From contig NZ_MJAJ01000007.1 of the NCBI RefSeq assembly GCF_001746365.1, positions 41,346 through 105,345 on the forward strand: a DNA stretch of 64,000 nucleotides, read 5' to 3'. Within the stretch, counting starts at the first letter, position 1. The number at the start of each line of letters is the position of its first letter. The position numbers were made by a program, and so were the translations under genes. The notes below the pieces were generated by a model. The model saw only the letters and a program-made list of their open reading frames with translations, made no database searches and had not been told where the DNA came from. Below are positions 24,105 to 34,886 of the stretch, piece by piece. Source of the DNA: Streptomyces sp. LUP30. GTDB taxonomy: Bacteria; Actinomycetota; Actinomycetes; Streptomycetales; Streptomycetaceae.

Positions 24105-24686
24105 TCACTGTGAGGCATGAAGCTTCGGCGAATGTGTTCGTGGGCGGCGAGTTACCACCAGCGCGAAACTGCATCCGCGCGGGGCGAGTGCGCCTGGGCC
24201 GCACCATGCCCCCACCCCGCCGCATGGAGCGTTCTCGTCACGGATGCCGGCGGCGACAGCTGGTGGGCAGTGTGCGCGGAGCATGCAACCGGCCGCTGAC
24301 GGCACGTCGTGGCACAACCGGTCCTGGTGAGACTGGACCTCACCCCCACCTAAGAAGATCATGAGGATCAAGGTGGCCATTACGGCCTGGGTGGCAACCG
24401 TCACGACGGCGTCGACCCATGCGGCTGTCACGGCCGCCGCGATGGCGAGGACTCCGACTCCGCCGGCGGCGACCAGATAGCCCCACAAGGGATCGGTCGT
24501 GACGGTCTTCTCCGGGTCGAGATCGAAACCCGACAGGAACCAGAGTCCGAAGATCACCGCCAAGGCGATCAGCTCCAGGAGCACGAGACCGCACCCGGCG
24601 GCGATGTCGGCACCCCGGTCCACGCGGCGCCGCCGCCGGGAGCCGGTGGTGGCATCGAAGGCTGGAGGGGCAACGGGTAAGTCCAT
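24105..24686 (-). CDS. Small multi-pass membrane protein (DUF6234-like)
   Basis: A frame of about 193 residues starting at ATG 24686. The first 115 residues look real: a basic RRRRRVDRGADIAAG linker, then three hydrophobic segments (CGLVLLELIALAVIFGLWFL, a Gly/Ala-rich pair of about 22 residues, and VATQAVMATLILMIFLGGG). The last 75 residues are low-quality sequence with poor codon usage. They overlap a plus-strand frame at 24117-24299 that looks more protein-like. A frameshift or read-through near 24350 is therefore possible. Function unknown; the DUF6234 resemblance is tentative. Confidence 0.55.
   Translation of the reverse strand: MDLPVAPPAFDATTGSRRRRRVDRGADIAAGCGLVLLELIALAVIFGLWFLSGFDLDPEKTVTTDPLWGYLVAAGGVGVLAIAAAVTAAWVDAVVTVATQAVMATLILMIFLGGGEVQSHQDRLCHDVPSAAGCMLRAHCPPAVAAGIRDENAPCGGVGAWCGPGALAPRGCSFALVVTRRPRTHSPKLHASQ
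24117..24299 (+). CDS. Possible small Cys/Trp-rich protein
   Basis: A 60-residue frame starting at ATG 24117. Four Cys (CSWAAS, GECAWAAPC and WAVCAEHA) and five Trp, with an orderly HPAAWSVLVTDAGG centre, resemble small zinc-binding Streptomyces proteins. No clear ribosome site is seen. It is antisense to the tail of the membrane protein frame, so at most one of the two tails is likely to be real. Confidence 0.35.
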   Translation: MKLRRMCSWAASYHQRETASARGECAWAAPCPHPAAWSVLVTDAGGDSWWAVCAEHATGR

Positions 24687-25002
24687 ACTCGCCACCCTGC
24701 CTACGCGCGTAAGGCGGCACATGAGTACGAGTACTCAGCTCCGCTCCAGATGGATCCCGTGATTCACCAGGCGCCTTCCCATCGATCCTGCGTCAGCTCC
24801 TCAGGAGCGATTGCCGTCAGCCACTGCCGTCAACGACCTCGCGGCCGGCCTCGACGACCTGGTTCGCGCCGAGCGTGCGAAGCACCACAAGGGCAAGGAT
24901 CCCGACCCCGCGCACCACGACGAGAAGCCCACGGGCAGCCAGTCGCGCCCTTGTGGTGCGGATGTGGTGCGCGCCCCGTCAGCCCGTCCAGACAACAAAG
25001 AA
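24687..25002. other. Intergenic region beside tRNA-Gly, no firm gene
   Basis: About 316 bp between the membrane protein and the tRNA-Gly terminator. A plus-strand frame (24811-25044) encodes a hydrophilic stretch (LAAGLDDLVRAERAKHHKGK...) that could be the tail of a lost gene, and it runs into the tRNA. It has no supported start. I see no intact gene here. Confidence 0.5.
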
Positions 25003-25025
25003 CCCCCGGGTCATCGACCTGGGGG
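25003..25025 (-). terminator. Terminator of tRNA-Gly
   Basis: A 10-bp stem with one mismatch (25003-25012 with 25016-25025). On the minus strand it is followed by a T-rich run (ttctttgttgt), so it is a good intrinsic terminator downstream of the tRNA. Confidence 0.8.
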
Positions 25026-25035
25026 CTCTATATGG

Positions 25036-25106
25036 AGCGGGTGACGAGAATCGAACTCGCGCTCTCAGCTTGGGAAGCTGATGTTCTACCATTAAACTAC
25101 ACCCGC
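25036..25106 (-). tRNA. tRNA-Gly (anticodon CCC)
   Basis: A complete tRNA on the minus strand. The acceptor stem pairs GCGGGTG with CACCCGC, the anticodon stem TCAGC/GCTGA encloses the loop TTCCCAA giving anticodon CCC, and the T-loop TTCGATT closes a 5-bp stem with one G-T pair. The discriminator base is U, as expected for tRNA-Gly. The CCA end is encoded (25033-25035). It reads GGG codons. Confidence 0.96.
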
Positions 25107-25380
25107 GTAAGACGCCGGTCAGGACCGGTGTCGGAACGCTCCGTCACTCTACCTCATGCCAGGCCTCGGGCGCTGAAGCCCTGAGACCTGTGTGCGTTTC
25201 AAGAGGAGGGATCCGGCTACATGAGGCTGGAGTTGGGGCGTACGGTGGTGCGGTGGAAGTGGGGCCGGGCGGGGTCGGAGTGCCGTCTGTGAGGTCGTCC
25301 TGTTCGTCCCGTAATGTGGCTTTCAGCGTCCGGCGAGCAGCAGCCGGACGCGGCTCTTGGGGAAGGGACTACAGGACTTG

Positions 25381-25572
25381 ATGGAGCGCACCGTCGTCCG
25401 TTGTGCCGATGGGCACGTGTTCAGCACCGCTTCGTTCCCGATGCAGCAGGCCTTGCGGCTCGGTCCCGGGCGACTCGTCCGGTGTCCTCGTTGCGCACGG
25501 TTGCGCAACGCCGTACCGGTGGCTCTCGACCGGCATCACCGCGAGGAAGCGGTGGCCGCGGGGGAGCGGTAG
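25381..25572 (+). CDS. Small zinc-ribbon-like conserved protein
   Basis: A 63-residue protein from ATG 25381 (a TTG at 25357 would add eight residues). The sequence [20 protein letters not shown] followed by [17 protein letters not shown] gives a Cys-Cys-Cys arrangement (R-C-A-D-G-H and C-P-R-C) typical of a minimal zinc ribbon. Proteins of this kind are found near dcd in Streptomyces. Function unknown; nucleic-acid binding is possible. It is 166 bp upstream of dcd on the same strand. Confidence 0.7.
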   Translation: MERTVVRCADGHVFSTASFPMQQALRLGPGRLVRCPRCARLRNAVPVALDRHHREEAVAAGER

Positions 25573-25738
25573 TCGGGTACGAGGAGGGACGCGAGAGACG
25601 TGTGAGGTACGTGAGGTACGTGAGAGAGCAGTAGCCGTCAGGCGGCGGTCGCCGTGGCAGGGGACCGACGCACTTGCGGTTCGGCGCGTGGAGTCGTCCG
25701 ATGGTGGTGGCTCCGCGCGCCTTGCGTATCCTCGGGAC

Positions 25739-26314
25739 GTGCTTCTCTCAGACAAGGACATCCGGGCCGAGATCGACTCCGGACGCGTACGGATCGATCC
25801 CTACGACGAATCCATGGTGCAGCCGTCGAGCATCGATGTCCGGCTCGACCGGTACTTCCGGGTGTTCGAGAACCACCGGTACCCGCACATCGACCCCTCC
25901 ACCGAGCAGGTCGACCTGACCCGGCTCGTGGAGCCCGAGGGCGACGAGCCGTTCATCCTTCACCCCGGGGAGTTCGTCCTCGCCTCCACGTACGAGGTCA
26001 TCTCGCTTCCCGACGACCTCGCCTCCCGGCTGGAGGGCAAGAGCTCGCTCGGGCGGCTCGGACTGGTCACCCACTCCACCGCCGGGTTCATCGACCCCGG
26101 GTTCTCCGGGCACGTGACGCTCGAACTGTCCAACCTCGCCACCCTGCCGATCAAGCTCTGGCCCGGGATGAAGATCGGCCAGCTGTGCATGTTCCGGCTG
26201 ACCTCGCCCGCCGAGTCGCCGTACGGCAGTGAGCGGTACGGATCCCGGTACCAGGGGCAGCGCGGTCCGACGGCCTCGCGGTCCTTCATGAACTTCCACC
26301 GGACCCAGGTGTGA
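25739..26314 (+). CDS. dcd: dCTP deaminase
   Basis: A 191-residue enzyme that deaminates dCTP to dUTP in pyrimidine deoxynucleotide synthesis. The GTG at 25739 gives the canonical N-terminus [12 protein letters not shown]. Family motifs include QPSSIDVRL, the catalytic region [32 protein letters not shown] with its Glu, and the C-terminal [15 protein letters not shown] that closes over the nucleotide. The length equals the usual bacterial Dcd. Its stop overlaps the start of the next gene by 4 bp. Confidence 0.97.
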   Translation: MLLSDKDIRAEIDSGRVRIDPYDESMVQPSSIDVRLDRYFRVFENHRYPHIDPSTEQVDLTRLVEPEGDEPFILHPGEFVLASTYEVISLPDDLASRLEGKSSLGRLGLVTHSTAGFIDPGFSGHVTLELSNLATLPIKLWPGMKIGQLCMFRLTSPAESPYGSERYGSRYQGQRGPTASRSFMNFHRTQV

Positions 26315-26871
26315 CCAGCGGCGTGGGCGACGGCGGCATGGACGGCACGGGCGCCGGAGACCTTGAGCCGGCGCGGGAGAATCTCACGTACGAGCAGTTC
26401 GGGACGGCCGTCCGCGAGCTCGCGCAGGCCGTCGCCGACGACGGGTACGTCCCCGATGTCATCCTCAGCATCGCCCGCGGCGGCGTCTTCGTCGCCGGCG
26501 GGCTCGCCTACGCCCTCGACTGCAAGAACATCCACCTGGTCAACGTGGAGTTCTATACCGGCGTCGGGACGACGCTGGACATGCCCGTCATGCTCGCGCC
26601 CGTCCCCGACGTGATCGACTTCTCCGACAAGAAGGTCCTCATCACGGACGACGTCGCCGACACGGGCAAGACGCTGAAGCTGGTGCGCGACTTCTGTCTG
26701 GACGCCGTCGCCGAGGTGCGCAGCGCCGTCGTCTACGAGAAGTCGCAGTCGCTCGTGAAGTGCGAGTACGTGTGGAAGCGGACCGACGACTGGATCAACT
26801 TCCCCTGGAGTGTTCTGCCGGTGGTACGTGGGCCGGGGCAGACGGTCACTCCCTCCAGGGAAGCCCTCTGA
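26311..26871 (+). CDS. Phosphoribosyltransferase family protein
   Basis: A 186-residue type I phosphoribosyltransferase. The GTG at 26311 overlaps the dcd stop by 4 bp. The PRPP-binding loop is [14 protein letters not shown], and an upstream [16 protein letters not shown] segment forms the flexible-loop side. Members convert a purine or xanthine-like base plus PRPP to a nucleotide. Coupling to dcd suggests nucleotide salvage. The exact base is not readable. Confidence 0.88.
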   Translation: MTSGVGDGGMDGTGAGDLEPARENLTYEQFGTAVRELAQAVADDGYVPDVILSIARGGVFVAGGLAYALDCKNIHLVNVEFYTGVGTTLDMPVMLAPVPDVIDFSDKKVLITDDVADTGKTLKLVRDFCLDAVAEVRSAVVYEKSQSLVKCEYVWKRTDDWINFPWSVLPVVRGPGQTVTPSREAL

Positions 26872-27191
26872 CCTGCGGGTACGAGGCATCCGGCATCGGA
26901 TTGCCCGCGAGGGCGTCGACTCGTCCCGGTGGTGCCCCGCCGGTGAGTGTCAGCTAGTGAAGTGACCTGAACTCGGGAGCCCGTGGGAATGCGCGGACCG
27001 TTCACGGCCCTGAGCCGGCCGGCTCGCGACCACGAGGCCCGAGCCCTCGGCTGGTGATGCCCGGGTCTCGGTGGGGGCTGCCCGGCTCCATCGGACGTTG
27101 CCCTCGGCATGCGGGAGGGCCCCCGGGTGCGGTCGTCCTCGGGGGCCCTCTCGGGTGTCTGTCTGCTGACGGGCCGACCGGCCCTCTGCTG
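26872..27191. other. Intergenic region between convergent genes
   Basis: 320 bp between the phosphoribosyltransferase and Yip1-type genes. It contains the hairpin at 27115-27150 and no supported gene. Confidence 0.7.
27115..27150. terminator. Bidirectional hairpin terminator
   Basis: An 11-bp perfect stem (27115-27125 with 27140-27150) with a 14-nt loop, downstream of both convergent genes. Confidence 0.8.
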
Positions 27192-28217
27192 CTAGAACGT
27201 GCCCAGCTTCACGATCGACAGCAGGGCGATCAGCTGGATCGACGACGCGCCCAGCGCCTTCGGCCACGGCAGGTCGTGGGAGCGGCTGACCATCAGGGTG
27301 AGGAGGGCGCCGGCCGCCACCCATGTCGCCCAGCCCAGCAGCTGGACGAACGAGGCGTCGCCGCCGAAGAACATCGCGAAGACGAGGCGCGGCGCGTCCG
27401 TGAGGGACATGATCAGCATGGAGAGGCCGACCGTGGGCTGCCAGGCGCCGTCTCCGCCGAGCTGCCGGGCCAGGGTGTGGGTGACCACGCCGAGGATGAA
27501 GGAGCTCAGCACCATCGCGACGGCCGTCGTCAGGACGATCGGGATGGCGTTGGAGAGGGTCGCGTTGATCGCGTCCGCGCGTGCACCGTCGAAGCCGAAC
27601 ACGGCGAGCAGTCCGTAGAGGAACGTGACGACGAGGGCGGGGCCCCACATCGTGTAGTCCCGCATCTGCAGAAAGGTCTGCTTGGGGGTGAGGACGATGC
27701 CCTTGATCAGTTCCTTCCAGTGCAGGCGCGGACCGACGGGGCGGGCCGGGGCCGAGCCGGCGTGGTACGTCCCGCCCTGGTTGTACTGGTCGTACTGGCT
27801 GTGCTCGTCGATCGAGAAGGCCTGGGTGTGGCCCGGGTTGTTCGCGGCGTACGGGTCGTGCGGGACGCCCCCCTGAGCGCCTGCGCCGGGACCGCCGGGC
27901 GCCCCGTAGGGGGCGTCGCCGCCGAAGTACTCCGGCTCGTCGCCGTTGCGCCCGCCGTAGCCGCCGCCGTTCGCCTGCGGCCACTGGCCGCCGCCCGCGC
28001 CCGGACCGCCGTACTGCGGTCGCTGCGGCGGGTACGGCTGCTGGGCAGACGGGTAGCCGTACGACGGCCCCGAGGGACCCGACGGTCCTGAGGGGCCCGA
28101 CGGGCCCGAGGGCCGCGACGGTCCCTGGGGCGCCTGCTGCCCGTACGGAGGGTGTTGCGGTCGCGTTTGCGGGGCACGGTTGTCCCGGCCGCCGCGTCCG
28201 ATCCTGAATCCAGCCAC
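27192..28217 (-). CDS. Yip1-family membrane protein with collagen-like and Gly/Gln-rich N-terminus
   Basis: A 341-residue protein starting at GTG 28217 behind a gaagg site. The first 160 residues are disordered: a run of five Gly-Pro-Ser triplets, then Pro/Gln/Tyr/Gly-rich sequence. Residues about 165-341 hold a WKELIKGIVLTPKQTF entry helix and five or so transmembrane segments typical of Yip1-domain proteins. Bacterial Yip1 proteins have no defined role; membrane organisation is possible. The minus frame stays open far upstream into the next gene, but that part is antisense noise. Confidence 0.82.
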   Translation of the reverse strand: MAGFRIGRGGRDNRAPQTRPQHPPYGQQAPQGPSRPSGPSGPSGPSGPSGPSYGYPSAQQPYPPQRPQYGGPGAGGGQWPQANGGGYGGRNGDEPEYFGGDAPYGAPGGPGAGAQGGVPHDPYAANNPGHTQAFSIDEHSQYDQYNQGGTYHAGSAPARPVGPRLHWKELIKGIVLTPKQTFLQMRDYTMWGPALVVTFLYGLLAVFGFDGARADAINATLSNAIPIVLTTAVAMVLSSFILGVVTHTLARQLGGDGAWQPTVGLSMLIMSLTDAPRLVFAMFFGGDASFVQLLGWATWVAAGALLTLMVSRSHDLPWPKALGASSIQLIALLSIVKLGTF

Positions 28218-28416
28218 GCCTTCGAACGTACCTGGTCCCGCCGAATCACGTGCCGGGGCCGCCGTTCGCGCACGGCTTTGCTGCCGAGCTGTGACATCCC
28301 CTAAGGGGAGCAACGGTGCTGGATTCAGTGGTTGTTCAGGGGCCCGACCTAGGGGGATGTCCCAGGCGCGTCCTCCCCGGGCGAGGCGCGGGAGCGGTTG
28401 GGGGGCCGGGGAACGG

Positions 28417-28453
28417 CGTCGCCCCCGCGTCCGGCCGGGACACGGGGGCGACG
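28417..28453 (-). terminator. Hairpin terminator after the Fe-S reductase gene
   Basis: An 11-bp perfect stem (28417-28427 with 28443-28453), 16 bp beyond the reductase stop codon. Confidence 0.75.
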
Positions 28454-28468
28454 GTACGGCCGTTCGGG

Positions 28469-30760
28469 TTACTCGACCGGCTGCGGCTCCGGCTCGCTCT
28501 CGGCCTGCGCCTCGCCCGCGGGGGGCTCGTCGTCGACCGGGGTCTTGACCGACTCCAGCAGCAGCTGGGAGACGTCCACGACCTGGATGGACTCCTTGGC
28601 CTTGCCCTCGTTCTTCTTGCCGTTGACCGAGTCGGTCAGCATGACGAGGCAGAACGGGCAGGCCGTCGAGACGATGTCGGGGTTGAGGGAGAGGGCTTCG
28701 TCGACGCGCTCGTTGTTGATGCGCTTGCCGATCCGCTCCTCCATCCACATCCGCGCGCCGCCGGCGCCGCAGCAGAAGCCGCGCTCCTTGTGGCGGTGCA
28801 TCTCCTCGTTCCGCAGACCCGGGACGCTGGCGATGATGTCGCGCGGCGGGGTGTAGATCTTGTTGTGCCGGCCCAGGTAGCACGGGTCGTGGTAGGTGAT
28901 GATGCCCTCGACCGGGGTGACCGGGATGAGCTTGCCCTCGTCCACCAGGTGCTGGAGCAGCTGGGTGTGGTGGATGACCTCGTAGTCGCCGCCGAGCTGC
29001 GGGTACTCGTTGCCGATGGTGTTGAGGCAGTGCGGGCAGGTGGCGACGATCTTCTTCGCCGACTTGGGCTTGGCGGACTCCGGCACGACCTTGCCGTCGT
29101 CGTCCAGCTCCTCGCCGAACGCCATGTTCAGCGCCATGACGTTCTCCATGCCGAGCTCCTGGAACAGGGGCTCGTTGCCGAGGCGGCGGGCGGAGTCGCC
29201 GGTGCACTTCTCGTCGCCGCCCATGATCGCGAACTTGACGCCCGCGATGTGCAGCAGCTCGGCGAAGGCCTTGGTCGTCTTCTTGGCGCGGTCCTCCAGG
29301 GCGCCGGCGCAGCCGACCCAGTACAGGTACTCGACCTCGGTCAGGTCCTCGATGTCCTGGCCGACGACCGGCACCTCGAAGTCGACTTCCTTCAGCCACT
29401 CCAGGCGCTGCTTCTTGGCCAGGCCCCAGGGGTTGCCCTTCTTCTCCAGGTTCTTGAGCATCGTGCCCGCCTCGGACGGGAACGCGGACTCGATCATCAC
29501 CTGGTAGCGGCGCATGTCGACGATGTGGTCGACGTGTTCGATGTCCACCGGGCACTGCTCGACGCAGGCGCCGCAGGTGGTGCAGGACCACAGGACGTCG
29601 GGGTCGATGACGCCGTTCTCCTCGGCGGTGCCGATCAGCGGGCGTTCGGCCTCCGCGAGAGCGGCCGCGGGGACGTCCTTGAGCTGGTCCTCGCTCGCCT
29701 TCTCCTCGCCCTCCATCGTCTTGCCGCCGCCGGCCAGCAGGTAGGGGGCCTTGGCGTGGGCGTGGTCCCGCAGGGACATGATGAGGAGCTTGGGGGAGAG
29801 CGGCTTGCCGGTGTTCCAGGCGGGGCACTGCGACTGGCAGCGGCCGCACTCGGTGCAGGTGGAGAAGTCCAGCAGGCCCTTCCACGAGAACTGCTCGACC
29901 TGGGAGACGCCGAAGACGTCGTCGTCGCCGGGGTCGGTGAAGTCGATCGGCTTGCCGCCGGAGGTCATCGGCAGGAGCGCGCCGAGCGAGGTGGCGCCGT
30001 CCGCGTTGCGCTTGAACCAGATGTTCGGGAACGCCAGGAAGCGGTGCCAGGCCACGCCCATGTCGGTCTTGAGCGCGACCGTGATCATCCAGATGAACGA
30101 GGTCGCGATCTTGAGGCCGGCGAAGAAGTAGGTGAGGTTCTGGAGCGTGGAGACGTCCAGGTGCCCGAGCGCCGAGACCACCGGGTACGAGATGAAGAAG
30201 GACGCCTCGTAGCCGTCCACGTGGTGCTGGGCGCCTTCGAGGGCGTGCAGCATGAAGATGCAGACGCCGACGATGAGGATGACGGCCTCGACGAAGTACG
30301 CCTGGCCGAAGTTGGAGCCGGCGAACCGGGACTTGCGGCCCGGCCGGTCCGGCCGGCTCAGCTGGCGGATCACGATCAGCACCAGGATGCCGAGCACCGT
30401 CATCGTGCCGATGAACTCGACGAAGACGTTGTACGGGGCCCACTCGCCGATGACCGGCAGCAGCCAGTCGGCCTGGAACAGCTGGCCGATGGCGTTGACG
30501 ATCGTCAGCAGCAGCGAGAAGAAGCCCACCGCGACGAACCAGTGCGCGACACCGACGATGCCCCAGCGGTTCATCCGGGTGTGGCCGAGGAACTCCTTGG
30601 CCACGGTGACGGTGCGCCGGCCGGGCTCGTCGGTGCGGGTGCCCGCGGGCACGTTCTGGCCGAGCCGCATGAAGGTGTAGATCTGCAGGACGGCGCGGGC
30701 GAAAAGGGCCACGCCGACCACGATCAGAACCAGCGACACGATGATCGCGGCGAGTTGCAT
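28469..30760 (-). CDS. Membrane Fe-S oxidoreductase, EtfD-like
   Basis: A 763-residue membrane-bound iron-sulfur protein. Residues 1-270 contain five or six transmembrane helices with a nitrate-reductase-gamma-like layout. Two 4Fe-4S ferredoxin motifs follow, STCTECGRCQSQCPA near 300 and SCTTCGACVEQCPV near 395. Two CCG domains then show WVGCAG, TCPHC, HDPCYLGR and GFCCGAGGARMWMEE. This matches the mycobacterial EtfD (Rv0338c) family, which passes electrons from electron-transfer flavoprotein, reduced in fatty-acid beta-oxidation, to the quinone pool. The acidic tail (EAQAESEPEPQPVE) is unremarkable. It is a single-gene transcript with a 207-bp upstream region. Confidence 0.88.
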   Translation of the reverse strand: MQLAAIIVSLVLIVVGVALFARAVLQIYTFMRLGQNVPAGTRTDEPGRRTVTVAKEFLGHTRMNRWGIVGVAHWFVAVGFFSLLLTIVNAIGQLFQADWLLPVIGEWAPYNVFVEFIGTMTVLGILVLIVIRQLSRPDRPGRKSRFAGSNFGQAYFVEAVILIVGVCIFMLHALEGAQHHVDGYEASFFISYPVVSALGHLDVSTLQNLTYFFAGLKIATSFIWMITVALKTDMGVAWHRFLAFPNIWFKRNADGATSLGALLPMTSGGKPIDFTDPGDDDVFGVSQVEQFSWKGLLDFSTCTECGRCQSQCPAWNTGKPLSPKLLIMSLRDHAHAKAPYLLAGGGKTMEGEEKASEDQLKDVPAAALAEAERPLIGTAEENGVIDPDVLWSCTTCGACVEQCPVDIEHVDHIVDMRRYQVMIESAFPSEAGTMLKNLEKKGNPWGLAKKQRLEWLKEVDFEVPVVGQDIEDLTEVEYLYWVGCAGALEDRAKKTTKAFAELLHIAGVKFAIMGGDEKCTGDSARRLGNEPLFQELGMENVMALNMAFGEELDDDGKVVPESAKPKSAKKIVATCPHCLNTIGNEYPQLGGDYEVIHHTQLLQHLVDEGKLIPVTPVEGIITYHDPCYLGRHNKIYTPPRDIIASVPGLRNEEMHRHKERGFCCGAGGARMWMEERIGKRINNERVDEALSLNPDIVSTACPFCLVMLTDSVNGKKNEGKAKESIQVVDVSQLLLESVKTPVDDEPPAGEAQAESEPEPQPVE

Positions 30761-30800
30761 TTGGGGGCTCCTCGGGCCTGCGAGGGGACTTCGTCAGTGA

Positions 30801-30814
30801 TTACTAAGCGGTAA
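30801..30814. promoter_or_regulatory. Candidate operator TTAC-N6-GTAA
   Basis: The dyad TTACTAAGCGGTAA lies 41 bp upstream of the EtfD-like gene. Dyads of this shape are common for TetR-family regulators of fatty-acid genes, which would fit beta-oxidation control. The short arms make this a weak call. Confidence 0.35.
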
Positions 30815-30931
30815 CTTATGCAGTCCGTCTGAGACTACCCCGTCTTCTGCGTCGCACTGTAGCGGGGAGCGGAGTGATCTGAGTCGCTGAGGGTTGCCTC
30901 AGGATCCGGTCACAACCCGGCCGTGTTATTC

Positions 30932-30946
30932 GTACCAAATTGGTAC
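30932..30946. promoter_or_regulatory. Perfect 15-bp dyad upstream of glycosyl-1-phosphate transferase gene
   Basis: GTACCAAATTGGTAC is a perfect palindrome around one central base. It lies in an unusually AT-rich stretch directly upstream of the GTG at 30968, where the core promoter should be. It is probably a repressor site. Confidence 0.5.
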
Positions 30947-30967
30947 ATTTATGACTAATTTATATCC

Positions 30968-32215
30968 GTGCTCTACGGGATCGCCGCTGCCGCCACCGCC
31001 CTGTTCCTCTCCGCCGTCCTCGCCGCGCTGCTGCGCGTGCCCGCTCTGCGCCTCGGACTGCTCGACCGGCGGCAGCGTCAGCGGCGTGTGCCGCTGTTCG
31101 GGGGCGCCGCCGTCGTGCTCGCCACCTGTCTCGTCGCGATCGCCGGCGACCGGACGGGCATCGCCCCGCTCGGGGACGGGATCAAGGTGCTGCTCGCCGC
31201 CGGAGGCGCGGTCGCCGCGCTCGGCCTGATCGCCGACGTGTGGCGGCTCAACGTCCGCTTCCTCGTGATCGGCACCGCGGTCGCGGCCGCCTTCGTCGTG
31301 CCCTACGGCGACACCGGGACGCTTCCCGGGGTGGCGGCCGTCGCCTGGATCACCTTCGTCGCCCTCGCCTTCCGGGCCCTCGACCACGCCGACGGGGTGG
31401 CCGGGACCGTAGGCGTCGTCACGGCCTTCGGGGTGGCCGCCTGCGTCGCCGTCGAGGTCATGGACGGACTGGTGGTGTTGCTCAGTGTGTTCGCCGCCGC
31501 GCTGACCGGGTTCCTGATGCACAACTGGCCTCCCGCGCGCGTGGCTCTCGGCGCGTGCGGCTCGCTCTTCTCGGGCTTCCTGCTCGCCGCGGCCGCCGTC
31601 ATCGCCCGCGCGGGACAGGACCCCGTCGTCGGCACGGCCGTGCTGTTCGCGCTCACGGCGGTCGCCGGGGCCGACGTCCTCCTGGTGGTCGTGTCGCGGC
31701 GGCTGGCCCGACGGCCCCTGTTGCGCGGCGCGCCCGACCATCTCGCCCACCGGCTGCGCCGACTCGGGCTCACCCCTCAGGGAGTGGCCGTCCTGCTCGG
31801 CGTCGCGGCCTTCTGCGCGGTGCTCGTCGGTGTGCTGGCGCACGCCGGATGGCTGCAGGCGCGGGCGGTGCTGTGGGTGGCCGGCGGGGTACTCGTCGTC
31901 GTGCCCGGGCTGCTGCGCGTCTCGGTGTACGGGCCTCCCCGCGCGCGTGCGGGACGGCAGGGCGGCGGCGGCCGGGACGCACGCGGGGGCCGTCGGGCCG
32001 TCCGGGCGCCGCGTGCTCCTCGCGCGCGGGGCGCGCTTCAGGAGGAGCGGTCCGGCGGTCGGTCCGGGCCGCGGACGATGGCACGTCCCGCGCCCGTGTA
32101 TGCGCCCCGGCGTCAACCCGAGTCCGTGCGGTCGTCCCCGGATTCCGAGGTGCGAGGAGCGGGGCGATCCGTATCACCGCAGGTCAAGGCCTCCTTGCGT
32201 GTAAGGAACGGATAA
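30968..32215 (+). CDS. MraY/WecA-family glycosyl-1-phosphate transferase
   Basis: A 415-residue membrane protein. The GTG at 30968 has no clear ribosome site, so the transcript may be leaderless. About nine or ten transmembrane segments fill residues 1-310. Family features include an N-terminal RRQRQRRVPLFGGAAVVLA, the substrate-site FRALDHADGVAGT (the usual motif is NxxNxxDGLDGLA, so it is diverged) and a late APDHLAHRLRRLGL, matching the conserved H-x-x-H-R-L loop. The enzyme would load a sugar phosphate onto a polyprenyl phosphate for a wall polymer. The C-terminal 100 residues are Arg/Gly-rich and disordered. Confidence 0.78.
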   Translation: MLYGIAAAATALFLSAVLAALLRVPALRLGLLDRRQRQRRVPLFGGAAVVLATCLVAIAGDRTGIAPLGDGIKVLLAAGGAVAALGLIADVWRLNVRFLVIGTAVAAAFVVPYGDTGTLPGVAAVAWITFVALAFRALDHADGVAGTVGVVTAFGVAACVAVEVMDGLVVLLSVFAAALTGFLMHNWPPARVALGACGSLFSGFLLAAAAVIARAGQDPVVGTAVLFALTAVAGADVLLVVVSRRLARRPLLRGAPDHLAHRLRRLGLTPQGVAVLLGVAAFCAVLVGVLAHAGWLQARAVLWVAGGVLVVVPGLLRVSVYGPPRARAGRQGGGGRDARGGRRAVRAPRAPRARGALQEERSGGRSGPRTMARPAPVYAPRRQPESVRSSPDSEVRGAGRSVSPQVKASLRVRNG

Positions 32216-32217
32216 GA

Positions 32218-32238
32218 GTTGAGTGCGCTCGACTCAGG
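32218..32238. promoter_or_regulatory. HAIR element 2 (imperfect HspR site)
   Basis: GTTGAGT-N7-ACTCAGG, one mismatch per arm from the HspR consensus, 32 bp upstream of the perfect site. A -35-like TTGACC (32243-32248) follows it. Confidence 0.7.
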
Positions 32239-32269
32239 TCTGTTGACCGGGAGGTGAGTGTCGTGCACA

Positions 32270-34829
<2,560 letters not shown>

Positions 34830-34886
34830 GCTTGAGACGACCGACGCACCGGTCGTCATGACGACGCGAGAGGAGGGACGTCGAGG

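Noticed and set aside
25040..25184. Plus-strand protein over the tRNA (MERVTRIELALSAWEADVLP...)
   Set aside because: This is the well-known false translation of a minus-strand tRNA gene.
28218..30443. Upstream extension of the Yip1 frame through the Fe-S reductase gene
   Set aside because: The extension is an out-of-frame reading of the EtfD-like gene. The GTG at 28217 with a ribosome site gives the natural start.
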